A stretch of 45,123 bases of DNA. Origin: Verrucomicrobiota bacterium (GTDB lineage Bacteria > Verrucomicrobiota > Verrucomicrobiia > Limisphaerales > JAIPKD01). The position numbers and the translations under genes are program-made. This document shows, piece after piece, positions 19,051-27,857 of this stretch (positions within the stretch are counted from its first letter, which is position 1; each line of letters begins with the position of its first letter). The DNA lies in contig JAIPKD010000019.1 of assembly GCA_021733835.1 (NCBI GenBank), positions 1 through 45,123 on the forward strand. Direction: 5' to 3'. Below the pieces are notes generated by a model that saw nothing but the letters and a program-made list of their open reading frames with translations, searched no databases and was not told the DNA's origin.

Positions 19051-22000
19051 ATGAGAAAGTGCGCTTCATCCGACGGATTCAAGCTCCTGATGGTCTGCCT
19101 GCTCCTGTGGTCGGGCATTATGATGCACGCGGCGGCGGGTAAGAAAATTTACCTGAGAAGCAGGACTATAGAGACGGAGCGACAGCCGAAGCTCGCGCCG
19201 CAAGCCGTGGAGAGACCGGTATCCGGACTTTTTCTCATTCAATTCGAATCTATTCCCGGCCCTGAACTCAGGAATGCGCTAAAAAAAGCGGGCGTCAAAT
19301 TACTCCGGTTCGTGCCGGAGAACGCCTTTATCGCCTCCCTAAAATCAACGCGCATGGATAACATCGCGAGTCTGTCCGAGGTTTTTTGGATAGGTGAATA
19401 CAGAACTACGGATAAAACAGTGCCGCGCATGCTCCGCGTTCAACAGCGCCGGCAAGACATTGATCAATTAAATATCCGCCTCCTTTTGTCCCCGGACGCC
19501 GATCAAATAATCAAACTCCGGGATTCATTCGTTAGGATTGAACAAACTACGCGTCTCGATAAAGGCACAGTGCTCCAGGGAACAATTCCAACGGGTAATC
19601 TCCACAGGCTGCTTGAATCCGACTCAGTACTCTGGCTCGAGCCCGCGCCGAAACCAAGACTCTACGATGAGGTATCAACGAAAATCGTCGCCGGCCCGAA
19701 TCCGACCAACGGCCACCCCGCCGCCATTCACGCCCTGGGCTTCGACGGCACCGGTGTAACCGTCGCCGTGGCGGACAGCGGACTGAACAACGGCGACAGC
19801 GAAACCATGCATCCGGACTTAAAAGGGCGTGTCGACGGCTTCTTCTACTACGGCGGGCTTACGTCCGCGGCCGATGGGCATGGCCACGGCACGCATGTTG
19901 CCGGTATAGTTGCTGGAAACGGCGCCACCGGTGAGACAGACGACAACGACGCGCTCTATGGCCTGGGCGTTGCACCGGGCGCGCATATAATAGCACAGAG
20001 GATTTTCGACAGCGAAGGAAATTACGAGCCTCCATCATCGATGGAAAAGCTTGCCAGAGACGCCGTGCGCGGCGGCGCCGACATCGGATCAAACAGTTGG
20101 GGCGACGATACCCAAGGCAGGTACGACCTCAGCGCGGCCGTGTTCGACGCATTGGTCAGGGACGCCGATGCCATCACTCCCGGCGACCAGCCGTACATCC
20201 TGGAGTTCTCCGCCGGAAATTCAGGGCCTGCCCCAAAGACAATTGGCAGCCCCGCCGTCGGCAAAAACGTCATCGCCACGGGCGCCTCACAGAATAACCG
20301 GTTCGATCTCTATATCTACGATGCCGGACAGGAGGCAATGGCCGACTTCTCGAGTCGCGGGCCTTGCGAAGATGGCAGGATCAAACCGGACGTGACAGCG
20401 CCCGGCACGTGGATCGCATCGCTCCAATCCGGTTCGGCCTCCGGCGAAAACGCGTGGTTGTCCATATCCGCCAATTACCAGTATCAGGGTGGAACAAGTC
20501 AATCCGGCCCACACGTCTCGGGTGCAGCGGCACTCTTCGTCCAATACTACCGTGAGACAATCACCAACACACTGCCTTCGCCGGCGCTTGTAAAAGCGGC
20601 ACTCATAAATTCAGCCGTCGACATGGCCAACGCCTTCGGCACCGGCTACGTCCCTAACAATGAAGAAGGCTGGGGCAGGATAGACCTGACCCGATTGATC
20701 GGCGCACAGAGGGCATATAGATTTATCGACCAAGCCGTGACGCTCACGAATAGTCAAAGCTACACCACTAATATTGTCGTAGCCGCCCCCGATATACCGT
20801 TGAGAATAACAATGACCTACACAGACTACCCCGGCAATCCCGCCGCCATACCCGCGCTGGTCAACGATATCGACTTAACAGTAACAGGCCCGGACGGTTC
20901 CATTTATTGCGGCAACCAGTTCGAGAACGGCGAGTCCATACCCGGCGCATCGTCGCACGACAACATCAATAACGTCGAAAACATCTTCATTCCAAACCCA
21001 ACGCCCGGCGAGTACACCGTGACGGTGACAGCAACCCGGATAGCCGAAGACTCTATTAAAGCCACGTCCGCCATTGATCAGGATTTCGCGCTCGTCGTAT
21101 CGGGCAATATCCCCTCCCCCGGCACAAGTATAATCGTGCTCGATAAAAAGGCGTACAGCGTCCCCGACACAATACGGATAAAGGTAATCGACTTCGACAT
21201 GCCGCCGGGAAGCCATGTCGTAAACGTAAGCAGCGCAACGGAACAAGTCTCCGAGGAAGTCGCCATAACAAATTCCTCGCCTCCGGGCATCGCTACGGGA
21301 TTCATATCGACGGCGACAAGTCAGCCTGCTCCGGACGGACTCCTCCAGATTAGTCACGGCGACGAGATTCACGTCGATTATTATGACGCCTCGCTCGGAT
21401 CAAACATTACCGCCATAGCCCTCGCCGACCTCGTCCCACCGCAGATAAGCAGCGTCAACCATACAAACGCACTCGGAAAATCAATCGTGACTTGGATAAC
21501 AGACGAGCCGTCGGACTCGACGGTGCATTTCGGCATATCCGTACCACCGACACAAACCGCCTCGAATCAGACCATGTCCACAAACCACCAGGTCGTTCTG
21601 ACGGACTTAGAACCCGAGCAGGAATATTATTACCAGGTCGTTTCCACTGATCCGGCGGGTAATACAACAACAAACGACAACTCCGGCAACTTGTTCGTGT
21701 TCACTTCCGAAGCCGCGGCGACCATTCTTCTCGTAGACGCATACGAGCCGGATGCCTTCACGGAACCTATCCCTCTAGCTGAATACACCAACGCCCTTGA
21801 AGCCACGGAATTCGAATACGAGGTCTGGTCGGTGGCAGAACGGAATTCACCGACATTCAATGATCTCAAGCCATTTCATGCCGTTATATGGCGGGTAACC
21901 GATAGTGTCTATTCTGAGTCCGTTATCACTTCGGAACAACAACAAGTCATACGGCAATACATCGATAACGACGGCGCATTCCTTCTGGCCTCGATGGAGC

Positions 22001-24129
22001 AATTGACCAGGCTCCAGCTCGCAGGCTCGACGGCGTTCATGTCCAATGTCCTGCATGTAACGTCGTTCAAAGAAGATGCGGAGGCGCCGGGAATCGAAGG
22101 GGTCGATTACGATCCCATATCAAGCGATGTGAGTCTGACGCTTGATTACTCGCTATACCCATCAATCGATATTTTTGATCTGGGCCCCGACTTCTCGGAC
22201 TCGATTCAACCTACGACCAATGCCGCGCCAGTCCTGCTGGATACCGCCACGGGCGATACCGTAGGCCTGCGCTACCCGAAGACAGGCAGTGACAGCACGG
22301 GCCGGGTCGTATTCCTGTCGTTCCCCCTGGACGCCATACCCATGGAGGGCGCATATCCGAATTCGAGACCGGATATCTTAAATAACATCCTCAAATTCCT
22401 CGTTCCAGGCGCCGGCGGTGTCGGTACGATCGCACTCAACAATACGGAGTACACGGCGCCGGACATGGTGGTAGTAGACGTCGCAGACGCAGACCTCGCG
22501 GATTCCAATTCAGTTGAAGTAATATTCAGCTCGGATGTCATGGAACAAACGATTCCCGTCACCCTAAAAAGCACCGCCAAGAAAGGCGTGTTCAGGGGAT
22601 TCATCACAACCGAGACCTCCACAAACGCCAACGCCGCGGACAAGTTATTCGTTACAAACAACGGTATAATCAACGCCGAGTATTTTGACGTGTCCGCAAA
22701 CCTCCCGCGCCGCGCCGCCGCGTCCATTGACTTGATCCCTCCGACACTTTCCGGGATGGAAATCGTTCCCGGCTACCAGTCTGCACGGGTTTCATGGAAC
22801 ATATCAGAGGACACAGAGGCCATCGTGCAGTTCGGCGAATCCAGATTCCTCAGCCGCAGCGCTTATTCACCGGGGTTCAGCACTTCGCAAACGGTCGAAC
22901 TAACGGGGCTCCTGCCCAATCGCACATATTTCTTTAAACTCGTAAGCCGCGACAAGGCCGGGAATACGGGGATCGATGATAACGCCGGCAAGCTGTACAC
23001 GTTCAAAACCCTCGATCCCATCTCCCCGCCGTGGGCAGATGACTTCGAAAATGACTCAGAGATATGGCAAGTCTCCAATGCAACGAACATAACCTCGCAA
23101 TGGCGCCGCGGCACGCCCCGGAACAACCTCGTCTCCGAAGCGCACTCGCCGGTCAACGCCTGGTGCACGAACCTCGAGGGCATCGGTACCGACTATTCCG
23201 AAACTCTCCTTGTAAGCCCCGCGTTTCTACTTGAAGGCGGTGATACCTATTCATTGTCCTTTTGGCACGCCTATGACTTCTCGGAAAAATCGGAATTCGA
23301 TATCCTCGAATACGGAACCGTCTATATTTCCACGAATCACGGCGCCAATTGGGAACCGCTCAAGGAGTACTTCGACACGGCGTCGAATTGGACAAATGAA
23401 GAAATTGATATTACCGCCTATGAAGGCAGTACCGTTCGAATCGGTTTCAATTATTTCCTCCTCTCACTTGATAATATTGCGCGTCCGGGCTGGATCATCG
23501 ACGACTTCTCCATCACCTCGACCAATATTCAGGCGGGCACGGTTTTGATAACAAATAACATCGCGCAGGCATCATTCCAGGTTTCGGGCCCGACCAATTT
23601 CAGCGGGGTCGGCCGACTCTTCACGGTCTCAAACGCGCCTGCGGGCACTTACTCGATCAGCTACAACAGCGTCCCGTATTACTCAAAACCCGATTCCGCT
23701 ACCAACACACTTTCCGACGAAGAAACCGCTGTCTTCCACGGCGAGTACGATTTCCAGGATTCAAATACAAACGGCATCTCCGACGAATGGGAATTACACT
23801 ATTTCGGCGACATCGATCCCGGACGAACCAAGGCGTCGGATTCAGACGGCGACGGGGCATCCGATTACGCCGAGTTCATCGCCGGCACTGATCCGACCGA
23901 CGCGTCGGACGTATTCAGAATCCGGGAATTCGACCTCCCACCGAACGGTACGGCGAGTATTTCGTGGAATACAACGACAGGGAGGATTTACAGGATTCAA
24001 GGCAGTACGAACCTCGTCGATTGGTTGCCGTATTCCGAGTGGGAATACTCGAATACAAACCTAATGCGGCATACGTTCCCTAAGCTGCCCATGAAACGGC
24101 TCGAGTTCAGAATTCAAGTCCAACCCTAG
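19051..24129 (+). CDS. Giant secreted subtilisin-like (S8) serine protease
   Basis: A 1692-residue exported protease with a signal peptide (residues 1 to about 29) and a propeptide-like region (45-215). The S8 catalytic domain (about 230-545) has Asp242 (V-A-V-A-D-S-G), His279 (H-G-H-G-T-H-V-A-G) and Ser483 (G-T-S-Q-S-G-P-H-V-S-G). Next come a P-like beta domain (555-690; L-V-N-D-I-D-L-T-V-T-G-P-D-G), a beta module plus FN3 (690-885), a Rossmann-like segment (about 890-1090) and a second beta module plus FN3 (1124-1325). A MAM-like domain (1325-1495), calcium-binding thrombospondin-3-like repeats (D-S-D-G-D-G, near 1590) and a C-terminal module with Y-R-I-Q-G-S-T-N-L-V-D-W complete it. All three catalytic residues are present. 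Likely extracellular protein degradation or processing; the substrate is unknown. Confidence 0.92.
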   Translation: MRKCASSDGFKLLMVCLLLWSGIMMHAAAGKKIYLRSRTIETERQPKLAPQAVERPVSGLFLIQFESIPGPELRNALKKAGVKLLRFVPENAFIASLKSTRMDNIASLSEVFWIGEYRTTDKTVPRMLRVQQRRQDIDQLNIRLLLSPDADQIIKLRDSFVRIEQTTRLDKGTVLQGTIPTGNLHRLLESDSVLWLEPAPKPRLYDEVSTKIVAGPNPTNGHPAAIHALGFDGTGVTVAVADSGLNNGDSETMHPDLKGRVDGFFYYGGLTSAADGHGHGTHVAGIVAGNGATGETDDNDALYGLGVAPGAHIIAQRIFDSEGNYEPPSSMEKLARDAVRGGADIGSNSWGDDTQGRYDLSAAVFDALVRDADAITPGDQPYILEFSAGNSGPAPKTIGSPAVGKNVIATGASQNNRFDLYIYDAGQEAMADFSSRGPCEDGRIKPDVTAPGTWIASLQSGSASGENAWLSISANYQYQGGTSQSGPHVSGAAALFVQYYRETITNTLPSPALVKAALINSAVDMANAFGTGYVPNNEEGWGRIDLTRLIGAQRAYRFIDQAVTLTNSQSYTTNIVVAAPDIPLRITMTYTDYPGNPAAIPALVNDIDLTVTGPDGSIYCGNQFENGESIPGASSHDNINNVENIFIPNPTPGEYTVTVTATRIAEDSIKATSAIDQDFALVVSGNIPSPGTSIIVLDKKAYSVPDTIRIKVIDFDMPPGSHVVNVSSATEQVSEEVAITNSSPPGIATGFISTATSQPAPDGLLQISHGDEIHVDYYDASLGSNITAIALADLVPPQISSVNHTNALGKSIVTWITDEPSDSTVHFGISVPPTQTASNQTMSTNHQVVLTDLEPEQEYYYQVVSTDPAGNTTTNDNSGNLFVFTSEAAATILLVDAYEPDAFTEPIPLAEYTNALEATEFEYEVWSVAERNSPTFNDLKPFHAVIWRVTDSVYSESVITSEQQQVIRQYIDNDGAFLLASMEQLTRLQLAGSTAFMSNVLHVTSFKEDAEAPGIEGVDYDPISSDVSLTLDYSLYPSIDIFDLGPDFSDSIQPTTNAAPVLLDTATGDTVGLRYPKTGSDSTGRVVFLSFPLDAIPMEGAYPNSRPDILNNILKFLVPGAGGVGTIALNNTEYTAPDMVVVDVADADLADSNSVEVIFSSDVMEQTIPVTLKSTAKKGVFRGFITTETSTNANAADKLFVTNNGIINAEYFDVSANLPRRAAASIDLIPPTLSGMEIVPGYQSARVSWNISEDTEAIVQFGESRFLSRSAYSPGFSTSQTVELTGLLPNRTYFFKLVSRDKAGNTGIDDNAGKLYTFKTLDPISPPWADDFENDSEIWQVSNATNITSQWRRGTPRNNLVSEAHSPVNAWCTNLEGIGTDYSETLLVSPAFLLEGGDTYSLSFWHAYDFSEKSEFDILEYGTVYISTNHGANWEPLKEYFDTASNWTNEEIDITAYEGSTVRIGFNYFLLSLDNIARPGWIIDDFSITSTNIQAGTVLITNNIAQASFQVSGPTNFSGVGRLFTVSNAPAGTYSISYNSVPYYSKPDSATNTLSDEETAVFHGEYDFQDSNTNGISDEWELHYFGDIDPGRTKASDSDGDGASDYAEFIAGTDPTDASDVFRIREFDLPPNGTASISWNTTTGRIYRIQGSTNLVDWLPYSEWEYSNTNLMRHTFPKLPMKRLEFRIQVQP

Positions 24130-24131
24130 GA

Positions 24132-25733
24132 TTACTTCCAATCGTACTTCCACGAACGCGCATCAAGCTCGTGCGTAGTGCCATTCAATACGACTTCCAC
24201 CGGCGTATCGTTGAAATTCTCGATCACCCAACTGCCGTCCGTGTAGAGATACAATCCGACCTTGTTCGGCGCCGAGAATTCGACATCAAAGGGTTCAAGC
24301 ATTTCAGACCTTAGCGCGTCCAATTCCGGCCGTTTCAAGTCGAGCAACGACTTCGGCTCACCGTTTACCTTGAGCAGACGCACGTTTTCAGCTTCCAAGT
24401 CCGGCTCACCCTCCAGTCTCGCCGCCAATCCGCCGGTTATCAAAATCGGATTTCCGGCGTCGATCATTGACGCGAGTTTCCTTTCAAGCGCCGGGTCTTT
24501 AAGCGAGTGCACCGAGAAAAACGCCGCTTTCGCGTCTTCCGGCAACTCGTGACACGGCACCAGCGGCAGGCCGAGCATTCCCACAAAGTCGAAGACATAC
24601 GATTCTCCATCCGGATGACTGTTGATAGGCTTATATGCCGGTATCCCAAGGAGCTTCCGTGAACGTACTTCACTGGCTACTTCCAGGAGCTCGGGAATAT
24701 TCTTGCGGAGCGCCTCAATATTACGTGGCCCGGTCGAGCCTTGGAGTCCGCCGAAGCAAAACAACATCGACTCACGCGCGCCGCCGAGCACTGTCTGACG
24801 CGCCTGCTCGATATACGTATGCTCGGTCGTTCCAAGATAGTCGAACCATCCGCCGGCGCACTTATCTCCTCCTATTCCAAGCAGCCAGCGCATAATGAAA
24901 TACGCCTCGTACTGCACCTTCCCACCCCATCGCGGATCATCGTAATCCCGGGTCTCGGTACCGACCCATATCTTATCGAACAACTCGGTCTCCCGCGCTA
25001 CCTCGTATCCGCGGTTATGGAAATTGTCATACCACTGCGGATACTTGATTATCAGTTTAGCATCGGGATTCACCTTTTTCGCAGGCCCGATGACCTTCTC
25101 CTTCGAAAGCCGGTACATCAATTCACATCTATAGTCCTCCCACGTATCGCCCGAGACCGGGTACTCCGCGCCGTCGATCGTAACCACGCCCGCTTTTCTG
25201 GCTTTTTCACACTCGGCACAAGCGCAATCCGTAAACCAGAAATCATCGATCATAATCTCGTCGAACATCGACGCCGTGTACCTAAACACCTCCTCGAGCC
25301 TGTCCTGCGTCTTTGTGTCCGTGTAACAACTAATCAATTCCCAGCCGGTCGACTGTTTGCCGACATAGGTCGTCGTCACGCAGCCACTCACTTCGAACCC
25401 TGCGTCGAGGAACATTTGTTTCGCCCTCTTGAGATCGGCCTCGCGCGCAGTGTAATCGCTGCGAAAGGTTTCCAAATACACCTTCGTTACCCCCGTATTC
25501 TTACACCATTCTATCGCCTCCTCTATTCCGGATTCGGAAGAAAGATACTCACGCACATTGTGCGCGGTGAACAAGGTTGAGTACTGATGAACTTGCTTTT
25601 GTTTGTTCGCCAAGTCCCATAATTCCGCTTCAACATTCGCGGCGTTCGCGGCATTCGAAAACGCGGCCGCATATAACGATACAGCGCAAACAAATCGCGC
25701 TAAACCCTTGATAAATGAATAACCTGTTTTCAT
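24132..25733 (-). CDS. Secreted putative TIM-barrel glycoside hydrolase-like protein
   Basis: A 533-residue protein from the ATG at 25731-25733, chosen because a signal peptide follows directly (A-A-A-F-S-N-A-A-N-A-A). Upstream starts to 25808 add a leader that would bury it; no good Shine-Dalgarno is seen for any start. Beta-alpha repeats such as K-V-Y-L-E-T-F-R and D-E-I-M-I-D-D-F-W-F-T-D-C suggest a TIM barrel, with acidic candidates Asp163/Asp164 and a cysteine cluster C-A-C-A-E-C (170-175). A beta-galactosidase-like C-terminal part with an all-beta tail (W-V-I-E-N-F-N-D-T-P-V-E-V) follows. It resembles uncharacterised glycosidase-like proteins of Lentisphaerota. I cannot assign a family number. 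Its stop lies two bases from the protease stop (convergent). Confidence 0.6.
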   Translation of the reverse strand: MKTGYSFIKGLARFVCAVSLYAAAFSNAANAANVEAELWDLANKQKQVHQYSTLFTAHNVREYLSSESGIEEAIEWCKNTGVTKVYLETFRSDYTAREADLKRAKQMFLDAGFEVSGCVTTTYVGKQSTGWELISCYTDTKTQDRLEEVFRYTASMFDEIMIDDFWFTDCACAECEKARKAGVVTIDGAEYPVSGDTWEDYRCELMYRLSKEKVIGPAKKVNPDAKLIIKYPQWYDNFHNRGYEVARETELFDKIWVGTETRDYDDPRWGGKVQYEAYFIMRWLLGIGGDKCAGGWFDYLGTTEHTYIEQARQTVLGGARESMLFCFGGLQGSTGPRNIEALRKNIPELLEVASEVRSRKLLGIPAYKPINSHPDGESYVFDFVGMLGLPLVPCHELPEDAKAAFFSVHSLKDPALERKLASMIDAGNPILITGGLAARLEGEPDLEAENVRLLKVNGEPKSLLDLKRPELDALRSEMLEPFDVEFSAPNKVGLYLYTDGSWVIENFNDTPVEVVLNGTTHELDARSWKYDWK

Positions 25734-26067
25734 GGTCGTTAACCATAGAATATTAGACCATACATTTCCAGCCTTTTCACCCCTCATAGGAAATTCAAAC
25801 AGAGTCATAATTTGACGGCGATGGGCTTTGATCCCAAGGCAATTACCGGATTAAAGACAGCGTTTATACGGTATTTTCCGGTGGGACGCCCGTTGAAATT
25901 TGAATATTATTTGATAATTCCGGGATGTTTGTTATATTGTTTTAAACAGTAAAGAAACGGGCCTAAACGATTCAGATTAGTATATCGGCGTAGAACGATT
26001 ACGCAAAACGGGATATGTATATTAGATTCTCATTTATTAATAAATCTTATATACGAAAGGAGATATT
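25734..26067. other. Divergent intergenic region, 334 bases
   Basis: It separates the minus-strand hydrolase from the plus-strand PurD-like gene. It contains the plus-strand promoter candidate listed next and a perfect 14-base AT palindrome ATTTATTAATAAAT (26032-26045) just before the Shine-Dalgarno of the PurD-like gene. No open frame here looks real. Confidence 0.5.
25911..25938 (+). promoter_or_regulatory. Candidate promoter of the PurD-like/GNAT operon
   Basis: TTGATA (25911-25916) and TATATT (25933-25938) are separated by 16 bases. Transcription would start near 25945, giving a leader of about 120 bases that carries the 14-base AT palindrome at 26032-26045 and ends in a strong AGGAG ribosome site. 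Confidence 0.45.
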
Positions 26068-27390
26068 ATGACTAAGAATAAAGTTTTGCTCGTTGGTAAA
26101 TACGGAAAAGCACACGCGATGGCCAAGGCACTCGTGAAAAACGAAGGAGTGCAGTTGTACTCTATCATGGAAAAGAAGAATCCGGGCATCGCGGAGCTTT
26201 GTCACGATTTCATCCTGGCAAAAATGGATGACAAACAAATTATCGAACAATACGCGCGCAAAGTAGACGCGGACTTGGTTATATTGAGTCCCGCGCAATC
26301 CATCGTTCCCGGGGTCGCCGACTATCTTAACGAAAAAGGAATCCCGTGTATCGGCCCCACCAAGCTCTGCGCGAAGTTGGAATCCGATAAGGCGTTCGTA
26401 AGACGGATATTAAAAGATCACGGGATGGATGTAGCGCCGAGGTTCAGGATTTTCGATAACGAGGATGATGCTGTCTCCTATGTCCGCAACGGGCTCGATT
26501 CCGATTTCGCGGTCAAACCCGCGGGTATTACCGTCGGCGACGGCGTAAAGGTGCTCGGCAAGCAATTACGATCAAAAGAGGAAGCGGCCTCGTACATCCA
26601 CGAGATATTCGAACGCAATATCGGTGATCTTCCGTACATCGTAATCGAAGACAAGATCGATGGAATGGAATTCACTCTTCAGGCGTTCGTGGACGGGTAC
26701 ACGGTCAAGCCTATGCCGGCCGTACGCGATTACAAATTGCTGTTGGAGGGCGAACAAGGTTCCAACACACCCGGAATGGGTTCATACTCGGACAGCGATC
26801 ATTTATTACCATTTGTAAGTGAGGATATATACAAGGAAGGATTAAATATTATACAAAATACAATAGACATACTCAGAACGGATCATAACGAATATTACAA
26901 AGGTTTTATATCGGGACAATTTATGATAACGGATAAAGGCCTTCAATTGGTCGAGTTCAATGTACGTCCCGGAGACTCGGAGTTTCTGAATATAATCCCC
27001 ATTTTACAAACGGATTTCTTTGATATTTGTAACGCTATATATAATTCCACACTGAAGGACTTAACCATTGAATACGATCATAAGGCCACGGTATGCAAGT
27101 ACACCGTGTCGAAGGACTTTCCTAAGCCGACAGGAAATATCCGCGCCGTTGTCGATCGTGATGCCATTGAAAAAGAGGGCGCGCAATTCTTCTATTCATG
27201 CTTTGAGGCCGGAAAGGACGAATACGAGCCGAGCCCCAGGGGATTCGCCGTGACGGCCGTCGCCGATACCATCGACGCCGCAACGGCGCTTTGTAACGAT
27301 TTATTAACAAACCACATACACGGCGATGACCTCTACTTCAGACGCGACATCGGCGCCACAGAAAGCAAAGGAGGGCTTATATGCAAATAA
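26068..27390 (+). CDS. PurD-like ATP-grasp ligase with altered GARS signature motifs
   Basis: A 440-residue protein aligned over its full length with phosphoribosylamine-glycine ligase (GARS), nearest by memory to the archaeal-type form (M-E-K-K-N-P-G-I; E-F-T-L-Q-A-F-V-D-G; M-G-S-Y-S-D). GARS joins glycine to phosphoribosylamine in purine synthesis using ATP. Several family-defining positions differ: the N-terminal G-R-E-H is G-K-A-H (13-16), the glycine loop G-K-G is G-D-G (157-159), N-T-G-G-M-G is N-T-P-G-M-G (233-238), and R-F-G-D-P-E is R-P-G-D-S-E (300-305). The metal-site residues Asn298 and Glu305 remain. A strong AGGAG site lies five bases before the ATG. It overlaps the next gene by ten bases. 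It is either a divergent purD or a ligase with a new acceptor; no other pur gene is in the window. Confidence 0.8.
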   Translation: MTKNKVLLVGKYGKAHAMAKALVKNEGVQLYSIMEKKNPGIAELCHDFILAKMDDKQIIEQYARKVDADLVILSPAQSIVPGVADYLNEKGIPCIGPTKLCAKLESDKAFVRRILKDHGMDVAPRFRIFDNEDDAVSYVRNGLDSDFAVKPAGITVGDGVKVLGKQLRSKEEAASYIHEIFERNIGDLPYIVIEDKIDGMEFTLQAFVDGYTVKPMPAVRDYKLLLEGEQGSNTPGMGSYSDSDHLLPFVSEDIYKEGLNIIQNTIDILRTDHNEYYKGFISGQFMITDKGLQLVEFNVRPGDSEFLNIIPILQTDFFDICNAIYNSTLKDLTIEYDHKATVCKYTVSKDFPKPTGNIRAVVDRDAIEKEGAQFFYSCFEAGKDEYEPSPRGFAVTAVADTIDAATALCNDLLTNHIHGDDLYFRRDIGATESKGGLICK

Positions 27391-27857
27391 GGACAATATC
27401 AAACGATGATTTCATAAAAGCACATCAACTGGCCGGCGAGTGTGAACTAATAGTACAGCACCCTATACATCTTTATAGGATAATGCAGATATATTTCGGT
27501 AATTCTTTTTTCATTGCCGAAGACGCCGGGGAAGTCGCGGGTTTTCTTTTGGGTTTTATTTCGCAGACGCAAAAAGACGTTTTTTTCGTCTGGCAGGTAG
27601 GGGTTTCCCCGCGTCACAGGCGAAAGGGCATAGCGGCGAGTCTAGTTAAAAGCGCGAATGAATTCGCAAAGGCCGCCGGCTGCACAAGAGTCCATTCAAC
27701 CGTGGAAACGGGGAACTCGGCCTCGCAAGGCCTGTTCGAACGGCTGGGATTCGCTAATGCGAGTTTCGGCGAAACCATAGAAAAAAACGGGAAGAAGGCC
27801 ATGCCGAATTATTACGGCAGCGGCACGGATCAAATACTCTACGAACTGGCGGTTTAG
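27381..27857 (+). CDS. GNAT acetyltransferase, EctA (diaminobutyrate acetyltransferase)-like
   Basis: A 158-residue GNAT enzyme with the acetyl-CoA loop R-H-R-R-K-G-I-A after F-V-W-Q-V-G-V-S-P, wording typical of EctA, which acetylates L-2,4-diaminobutyrate in ectoine synthesis. Length fits EctA (about 160-180). No ectB or ectC is nearby, so ectoine is not implied; a different diamine or amino acid is possible. Its AGGAGG ribosome site lies inside the PurD-like gene, and the two frames overlap by ten bases, so they are translationally coupled and probably act in one pathway. Its stop overlaps that of the convergent UbiA gene. Confidence 0.8.
   Translation: MQIRTISNDDFIKAHQLAGECELIVQHPIHLYRIMQIYFGNSFFIAEDAGEVAGFLLGFISQTQKDVFFVWQVGVSPRHRRKGIAASLVKSANEFAKAAGCTRVHSTVETGNSASQGLFERLGFANASFGETIEKNGKKAMPNYYGSGTDQILYELAV

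Noticed and set aside
24741-25580. 279-residue open frame on the plus strand
   Set aside because: It lies entirely opposite the secreted hydrolase, has no ribosome site and reads as arginine-rich low-information sequence, typical of an antisense shadow.
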